Positions 7,739 to 11,509 of a stretch of 11,509 nucleotides of DNA are shown piece after piece. The translations under genes and the position numbers were made by a program. The stretch's first letter is position 1, and every line of letters starts with the position of its first letter. The stretch comes from Clostridium sp. (GTDB lineage Bacteria; Bacillota; Clostridia; Clostridiales; Clostridiaceae). Below the pieces are notes generated by a model that saw only the letters and a list, made by a program, of their open reading frames with translations, ran no database searches and was not told the DNA's origin. The stretch covers positions 1 to 11,509 of the forward strand of contig DPOH01000133.1 in the NCBI GenBank assembly GCA_003539755.1. The letters run 5' to 3'.

Positions 7739-8433
7739 TTATTCAAAATTCTTTTGTATAAATTTAATATAATCTTTTTTCATAACATCTTCAGTATTAT
7801 TCTTATACCATTCATATGACTCTTTGAGCCCTTCATATAAATCTTTTGTTTTTGGTAACAATTCATTTTGCCTTGATACATTACATGGAAAAACTGCAGT
7901 TTCATGGTTCCATCCTTAGGAATATAGAACTTTCTATGTTTTAATGCACATTCAAAAACAAATGGTTCTCTATAAACGTTCTGCATTGGTCCATATAAAT
8001 ATGGTGGTCTTATAATATAACTTTGTGGAGCTTTTGAAATAAGATACTTTTCAGCCTCTATTTTATCTGTTCCATATTTGCCCCATATAGAATTTATTCC
8101 TACGTTTTGCTCTTCTAAAAAAGGCTGTTTATTTGTTTCTGGATAAACTGCAGATGAGCTTATAAATATATAATCTTTAAATTGAACACTTGAATCCAAG
8201 AGATTTTTTATATCCTTTTGATTGTATCCGCACACATCGATTATGGCATCAAATGCATATTCTTTTAATGTGTTGCCTAAATTATTTCTATCAGCACAAA
8301 TTAATTTGACTTTATCAACTTGTTTTCTGCTTCCTCTATTTAATACATGTACATCATAGTTCTTTGAAGCAAAATATTTCGCCACATATTTACTTACAAA
8401 TACAGTCCCACCTGTAACTAAAATACGTTTCAT
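7739..8433 (-). pseudogene. NAD-dependent epimerase/dehydratase with internal deletion
   Basis: This is an extended short-chain dehydrogenase of the nucleotide-sugar epimerase type. The head (ATG 8433, AGGAGG upstream) has a Rossmann start LVTGGTVFVSKYV (5-17), the SSSAVYP strand (92-98), the active-site Tyr120 and Lys124 in KYGTDKIEAEKY, and RPPYLYGP (142-149). It reads normally to LQFFHV (residue 184, codon at 7884-7882). The natural continuation then appears in another frame from 7882 to TAA 7739: NVSRQNELLPKTKDLYEGLK, then ESYEWYKNN and a Lys-rich end. The total of about 231 residues is some 60-80 short of the family, so the piece after FFHV, which helps bind the sugar nucleotide, has been deleted with a frame change. 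The 217-residue ORF that ends at 7780 therefore has an artificial C-terminus. The pyridine-nucleotide half may still fold, but activity is unlikely. Confidence 0.85.
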
Positions 8434-8480
8434 AGGTATTCCTCCTAAACAAATCGCAAAAATTAATAAATATGATATAA

Positions 8481-8897
8481 CTAAAATAAGTTTTTCGTAA
8501 AGTAATATCTCTTACCTGTGATAGGATAATTTTCTAATGCAAACTGCTCCTTGTAGCCATATTTTTTATAAAACTCTGGAGCCTGAAAGCTGAATGTATC
8601 CAAGAACGAATACTTACAACCACGTTTTTTAGCTTCCTCTTCAGCTTGTTTTAATATTTCACTTCCAACACCTTGGGATCTTAATTCTTCACTTACCCAT
8701 AGATATTTTATAGTAAGCCAGTTACCATGTGTATCTCCTGTGAGCCCGGCTACAATATTACCATCTTTATTTCTTATATATACACCTATATCTCTGGAAT
8801 TTCTGTCTTCAATTCTAGCTAAATTGTATTCAAGTAGACCTTGAAAAATATGTTCTTCATCTTCTTTGTTTATGTTATCAGTAATCTCAAAATTCAT
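8481..8897 (-). CDS. GNAT acetyltransferase, 138 residues
   Basis: This intact small acetyltransferase belongs to the single-domain Acetyltransf_1 type. After the N-terminal helix (EDEEHIFQGLLEYN) comes a beta strand, NIVAGLTGDTHGNW. The acetyl-CoA-binding segment YLWVSEELRSQGVGSEILKQ (65-84) contains R-S-Q-G-V-G (73-78). The end FYKKYGYKEQFALENYPITG (109-128) and the final strand RYYFTKNL are as expected for the subgroup, which is often found in clostridial and bacillar accessory clusters. I keep ATG 8897 because the protein then has the normal N-terminus, although no clear Shine-Dalgarno sequence precedes it; it may depend on readthrough from the genes upstream. The next gene upstream ends 57 bases away. 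The acceptor substrate is unknown. Confidence 0.92.
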   Translation of the reverse strand: MNFEITDNINKEDEEHIFQGLLEYNLARIEDRNSRDIGVYIRNKDGNIVAGLTGDTHGNWLTIKYLWVSEELRSQGVGSEILKQAEEEAKKRGCKYSFLDTFSFQAPEFYKKYGYKEQFALENYPITGKRYYFTKNLF

Positions 8898-8954
8898 AAA
8901 TTTATGCTTTGCTTATTGTTTCTAAATTTAAGTAATTCTTATCTTATTAACAGC

Positions 8955-9347
8955 TTATTTTCGTGTATAAAGTATCACTGCAACTTTTACATTACCATCT
9001 ATTTCGGTGCCAATGATCTTAAAACCACATTTCTTAGTATAAAAATTGATGTTTTCTATTTTATCTGCTGGTGTTACAAGGGTAAGCTCCTTTAAATCTA
9101 AATACTTATTTAAAATAAAATCTATTGCAGCTTTACCTATTCCTTTATGTTGATATTCTGGTATTATAGCTAAATTACCTAAATAATATTTGTTTTGTTC
9201 TTTCTTTGCTACAGACGTAAAACCTACAGGTTTATTGTTAACGTAAAATATATGTTTTTCTATATTCTCATCCTCTAGAGATTTAGTCATTTTTTCAATA
9301 GTTATATTATATCCAGGACATTCTCCATATCTTAGTGAACCATTCCA
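8955..9347 (-). pseudogene. GNAT acetyltransferase lacking its N-terminus
   Basis: The open frame runs from 9347 (just after TGA at 9350-9348) to TAA 8957-8955 and codes for about 130 residues: WNGSLRYGECPGYNITIEK, an FYVNNKPVGF strand, and LGNLAIIPEYQHKGIGKAAI with the acetyl-CoA loop QHKGIG. A FYTKKCGF motif B and a normal C-terminus follow. Only about 20 N-terminal residues and the native start are missing. The first ATG in frame (9290) has no ribosome binding site and would remove residues clearly continuous with the domain. Upstream the frame merges with the truncated cupin gene, so a single deletion removed the end of that gene and the beginning of this one. Some translation by reinitiation after the cupin stop is imaginable, but not supported by any visible signal. 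Confidence 0.8.
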
Positions 9348-9544
9348 TCATCGAATTCAATATCAAATTCACCTTCAATACAATAAAACATTTCATCTGA
9401 ATTATTATGAATATGAAAGTCTAGCGTTCTATTTTCTGCCTTCAAAACATTTAACATATGATTATTTAATTTACCGACTCTTAAATACTGAAATAGATCT
9501 TGAATTTCATTTACTGATTCCTTAAGATTTACCTTTTTAATCAT
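9332..9544 (-). pseudogene. Small cupin-domain protein, 3' end lost
   Basis: This is the N-terminal 70 residues of a single-domain cupin, a small beta-barrel metal-binding protein. The first cupin motif is complete: HIHNNSDEMFYCIEG fits H-x-H-x4-E-x6-G. The chain then stops at FDDGMVH with TAA 9334-9332. Whole members run to about 110-120 residues, with a second motif containing another metal-ligand His; that half is absent. The sequence after DDGMVH is the 3' part of a GNAT gene in another frame. The start ATG 9544 has only AGAGAG as a modest ribosome binding site. The lost half would be needed to close the barrel, so I do not expect a functional product. The original role is unknown; similar proteins are often annotated as cupin or mannose-6-phosphate isomerase-like. 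Confidence 0.82.
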
Positions 9545-9585
9545 ATTTATATCTCTCTATAAATTCTGATTTATATATTTTATAT

Positions 9586-10074
9586 TTATGACAATTCTTC
9601 CTTTGTTATAATATGTTCAATTGTTTTGGGAATATTTTTGAGTTTTTCTTTAAAAAAGGTTGGATATGCCTTATATTCATTTAATTTATCTATAGGAAGC
9701 CAATACATATTTTCTTTTATGCCATCAGAAGTGTAACTAGTGCTGTTAAGTTGTCTTGTTCCTCTAGATTTCATCAAAAAGTAAAATGCCACTTCGTGGC
9801 ATCTTTTGTTATTTAATATGCCATCTCCTTCAAAGAAATTTTCATGTATAAAGACAAGCCTGTCCACATCATATTTTACGCCAGTTTCTTCAAATACTTC
9901 ACGTATTACAGCTTCTTCTGCAGTTTCACCCATATGAACTCCACCTCCAATGGAGTAATAATAATTTTCTCTTTCATTGCCTGCAAATAAAACATATCCA
10001 TTTTCGATTATTATTGCTGCAGCCCTGTATCTAAACCATTTATCATCTTTAGTAAAACCACAATCATATTCCAT
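9586..10074 (-). CDS. NUDIX hydrolase
   Basis: This intact 162-residue enzyme would hydrolyse a nucleoside diphosphate linked to some other group, releasing nucleotide. The NUDIX box is perfect: Gly44, five residues, Glu50, seven residues, then REVFEETGV at 58-66, which supplies the Glu residues for the Mg2+ site. An upstream strand, RYRAAAIIIENGYVLFAGN, and the region RCHEVAFYFLMKS complete the core. A downstream segment, ENMYWLPIDKLNEYKAYPTF, is typical of the family C-terminus. ATG 10074 has AGGTG seven bases upstream. The gene follows a short degraded ORF whose stop overlaps its ribosome binding site region. The substrate cannot be predicted; proteins of this group in accessory clusters are usually unassigned. 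Confidence 0.93.
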   Translation of the reverse strand: MEYDCGFTKDDKWFRYRAAAIIIENGYVLFAGNERENYYYSIGGGVHMGETAEEAVIREVFEETGVKYDVDRLVFIHENFFEGDGILNNKRCHEVAFYFLMKSRGTRQLNSTSYTSDGIKENMYWLPIDKLNEYKAYPTFFKEKLKNIPKTIEHIITKEELS

Positions 10075-10079
10075 TTATT

Positions 10080-10196
10080 TCACCTACTCTTTAGAAAGTG
10101 AAGAGGATATCCATCTTCAGACTCACCAACTTCAAATCCAGATATTTCAGAAATCCTTTTCTTAAATAATTCAAACCAGTTTTTCCCGCTCTTCAT
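10080..10196 (-). other. 38-codon ORF, probably a gene remnant
   Basis: This short ORF has a protein-like composition, WFELFKKRISEISGFEV followed by an acidic stretch and GYPLHFLKSR, and ends at TGA 10082-10080, inside the leader of the NUDIX gene. There is no ribosome binding site before its ATG at 10196. In an overlapping frame just upstream, ELANEEREKLV also looks protein-like, so one frameshift may separate two parts of an older C-terminus. I do not recognise the family. Its position, stop almost touching the next gene's Shine-Dalgarno, is what one expects for the end of a former upstream gene whose body has been deleted. Confidence 0.4.
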
Positions 10197-10234
10197 TTGC
10201 TAATTCTCAATAAAACTGAAGCAACTATAAAACA

Positions 10235-10609
10235 CTATTTTCTTCCTGTTTTAATAAATGCAATAAGGTCTTCTACATTAACAAAGTCATCATAATCACC
10301 TGTAATTCCTTCTCTGTGGTATACAACTCCATTTTTCTCATTACGTTCTAAGCAATTAAGAAGTTCATTTTCTCCGTATTTCTTTATGAATAAAGTAAAT
10401 CCATACGGCTTTATCTTATTTAGTAATCCTTTATGACAGTCTTCACTGCACTTATAACAGCCACTTATTTCGTTTTCGATAGAACACTTCCTGTTTTCAC
10501 ACCATGTCTGTCCTGAGCAGTTTCCTGAGTTACATCCACCACAGTTTTCACTTTGAGCACATAAGCAGCATGCTAATCCACATCTTGCAATTCCTAATTC
10601 TCTTTTCAT
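10235..10609 (-). CDS. DUF3795 cysteine-rich protein
   Basis: This intact 124-residue cytoplasmic protein begins with GIARCGLACCLC, the usual opening of DUF3795 proteins. Twelve Cys fall within the first 58 residues (10, 14, 15, 17, 23, 26, 31, 37, 42, 51, 54, 58), arranged in CxxC-like pairs such as CGGC and CYKC. This suggests bound zinc or an iron-sulfur centre. The rest (KIKPYGFTLFIKKYGENELL and the acidic C-terminus) is helical and has few Cys. The function of the family is not established. The start is certain: AAGGAGG lies eight bases before ATG 10609. The gene lies between the two NUDIX genes on the same strand, with a spacer of about 116 bases upstream. It shows no sign of damage. 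Confidence 0.9.
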   Translation of the reverse strand: MKRELGIARCGLACCLCAQSENCGGCNSGNCSGQTWCENRKCSIENEISGCYKCSEDCHKGLLNKIKPYGFTLFIKKYGENELLNCLERNEKNGVVYHREGITGDYDDFVNVEDLIAFIKTGRK

Positions 10610-10654
10610 TACACCATCCTCCTTAAATAAATAATAAATTAACTAAAGTTTATA

Positions 10655-10697
10655 TGGTAAAAAATCCACTTAATTATAATAAGCAGATTTATAATTA
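10655..10697 (-). terminator. Weak candidate terminator after the second NUDIX gene
   Basis: TAATTATAA (10671-10679) and TTATAATTA (10689-10697) form a 9-bp A/T-only stem with a 9-base loop. On the minus strand it begins about 30 bases after the NUDIX stop and is followed within a few bases by a run of six T (about 10664-10659). The stem has no G-C pair, so it may be chance in AT-rich DNA. Confidence 0.3.
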
Positions 10698-10725
10698 TAT
10701 TTTTTTAATATGAAGCCATATTTAA

Positions 10726-11244
10726 TTATTTATGAATGCCTGCGTTGTTATCCTTCATCTCAAATAAAAGATCAACAAAGCTCCTGTAATAAGGTATAAA
10801 ACATCCATCATTAATCATTGCTATTATTTCATCCCTATCTGCATATTTAACATTCTGAACTTCTTCATATTGAAGCTTTAGATCATTTAAATTTACATCT
10901 GCATGAATAAGATAAAAGTCATCAAAACCGTTTTTGAAATTAATTGTAAAGTATGGACGTGTATTATGTAAATCAACACTATAGCCTATTTCCTCAAATA
11001 CTTCTCTTTCAGCAGCTTCAGCACTAGATTCACCTGCTAATGCACTTCCACCTACAGTAAAATCCCACATATTTGGCCAACCATCTTTAAATGGCTGTCT
11101 TTGTTGTATAAGCATTTTTCCTTGAGAATTAAATATGCACACATGAATTACCATATGATGTGCACCATCTTCAAATTCATAGCCTCTTATCATTGTTCTG
11201 CCTGTTTTAATTCTATTTTTGTCATAAATATCCCAAAGTTCCAT
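10726..11244 (-). CDS. NUDIX hydrolase, YfcD/IPP-isomerase-like subgroup
   Basis: This intact 172-residue protein opens with ELWDIYDKNR, the start typical of YfcD-like NUDIX proteins. A hydrophobic strand, HHMVIHVCIFNSQGKMLIQQ (29-48), follows, then the Trp-rich DGWPNMWDFTVGG that precedes the box. The NUDIX box is complete: Gly66, Glu72 and REVFEEIGY (80-88). The C-terminal half has DDFYLIHADVNL and an EVQNVKYADRDEI stretch. AAGGTG lies six bases before ATG 11244. Members of this subgroup resemble isopentenyl-diphosphate isomerase but lack assigned activity, and a hydrolase acting on a nucleotide derivative is the usual annotation. It is the first gene of the minus-strand run within this window, and its promoter must lie in the 265-base leader to the right. 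Confidence 0.93.
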   Translation of the reverse strand: MELWDIYDKNRIKTGRTMIRGYEFEDGAHHMVIHVCIFNSQGKMLIQQRQPFKDGWPNMWDFTVGGSALAGESSAEAAEREVFEEIGYSVDLHNTRPYFTINFKNGFDDFYLIHADVNLNDLKLQYEEVQNVKYADRDEIIAMINDGCFIPYYRSFVDLLFEMKDNNAGIHK

Positions 11245-11509
11245 TTTAGCACCTTCTTATTTTTATACTTCTTAGACTATATTTTATCCATTCCTTAAAT
11301 AATACATGATAAATTACTGTGCAATATGAATTACAAGTATTTATCATTTATTTTTCTTTAACTTCTATTTTTAAAAAAATGTTGTTTTTATTTTTATGTG
11401 GTCATTCAGCAAGTATTGATTCTTACTTTATTCGTTGATATATAATTTATTTATTCAATTATAAAAATCTAGGAATAATATCTAAAAATAATACTGCAGA
11501 TAATAGAAG
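11245..11509. other. Gene-free AT-rich stretch at the window end
   Basis: These 265 bases hold no supported gene. They contain a hairpin (11306-11347, listed separately) and presumably the promoter of the NUDIX gene, for which I see only loose AT-rich candidates. The last 51 bases on the minus strand could encode the hydrophobic end of a protein that starts outside the window (LLLSAVLFLDIIPRFL, stop at 11461-11459), but this is too short to support. Confidence 0.5.
11306..11347. repeat. Imperfect inverted repeat, possible terminator
   Basis: ATGATAAATTACT (11306-11318) pairs with AGTATTTATCAT (11336-11347) over 12 base pairs with one bulged T. Inside, TGCAAT and ATTACA can extend the stem with one mismatch. 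On the plus strand it is followed by TTATTTTTCTTT, so it resembles a plus-strand terminator, yet no plus-strand gene ends nearby. On the minus strand it would lie in the leader of the NUDIX gene, some 60 bases before the start codon. Confidence 0.45.

Noticed and set aside
8841..9095. 84-codon plus-strand ORF
   Set aside because: It overlaps two GNAT frames on the other strand and has a low-complexity Phe/Leu/Ile/Tyr composition.
5157..10074. Toxin-antitoxin or phage-defence system
   Set aside because: None of the GNAT genes is paired with a small DNA-binding antitoxin gene, and no nuclease, helicase, reverse transcriptase or TIR-like domain is present.
5157..11244. Integron gene-cassette array
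   Set aside because: Small unrelated genes in one orientation suggest cassettes, but I see no integrase gene and no recurring attC-like palindromes between the genes.
11459..11509. C-terminus of a membrane protein entering from the right edge
   Set aside because: Only 16 hydrophobic residues are visible, too few in such AT-rich DNA to tell from chance.

Overview
The window is very AT-rich (roughly 70% or more by eye), with AGGAGG-type ribosome binding sites close to most starts and AAA/TTA/ATA-dominated codons. Together with the gene families present, this points to a low-GC Bacillota, most likely Clostridium sensu stricto; I cannot name a species. It reads as chromosomal accessory DNA. I saw no rRNA, tRNA, transposase, phage gene or CRISPR array.

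Left part (1-3161, minus strand): an intact YesN-type response regulator and, overlapping it by 11 bases, a YesM-type sensor histidine kinase that leaves the window at base 1 with only its last residues missing. Middle (3389-5047, plus strand, divergent from the regulator): a bacterial homologue of the plant GH3 acyl-acid amido synthetases. All the GH3 motifs are present, but codon 50 is an in-frame TAG, upstream of the ATP-binding loop. A 16-bp hairpin at 5061-5107 separates it from the next block.

Right part (5157-11244, almost all minus strand): a tandem run of small, functionally unrelated 'housecleaning' and modification genes. They are GNAT acetyltransferases (four), NUDIX hydrolases (two), a GrpB-family protein, a small cupin, an NAD-dependent epimerase, a PTS IIB-like protein, a DUF6064-like membrane protein and a DUF3795 protein. 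Intact and broken genes alternate. I read five lesions here directly from the frames: a one-base frameshift in a GNAT (about 5470), a tail-to-tail junction that truncates the DUF6064-like gene (about 5940), an internal deletion in grpB (about 6960), an internal deletion in the epimerase (about 7882), and a deletion fusing the 5' part of a cupin gene to the 3' part of a GNAT gene (about 9340). With the GH3 amber codon this makes six lesions in about 6.5 kb. Several short ORFs here are therefore artefacts of broken genes rather than real small proteins.

The intact genes that could still work are the two-component system, the IIB-like protein, the RimJ/RimL-type GNAT, the 138-residue GNAT, both NUDIX hydrolases and the DUF3795 protein. 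They do not form an obvious pathway. The block looks like a reservoir of interchangeable accessory genes undergoing deletion decay. I found no convincing new multi-gene system; the GH3 gene and the pattern of deletions are the items most worth following up.
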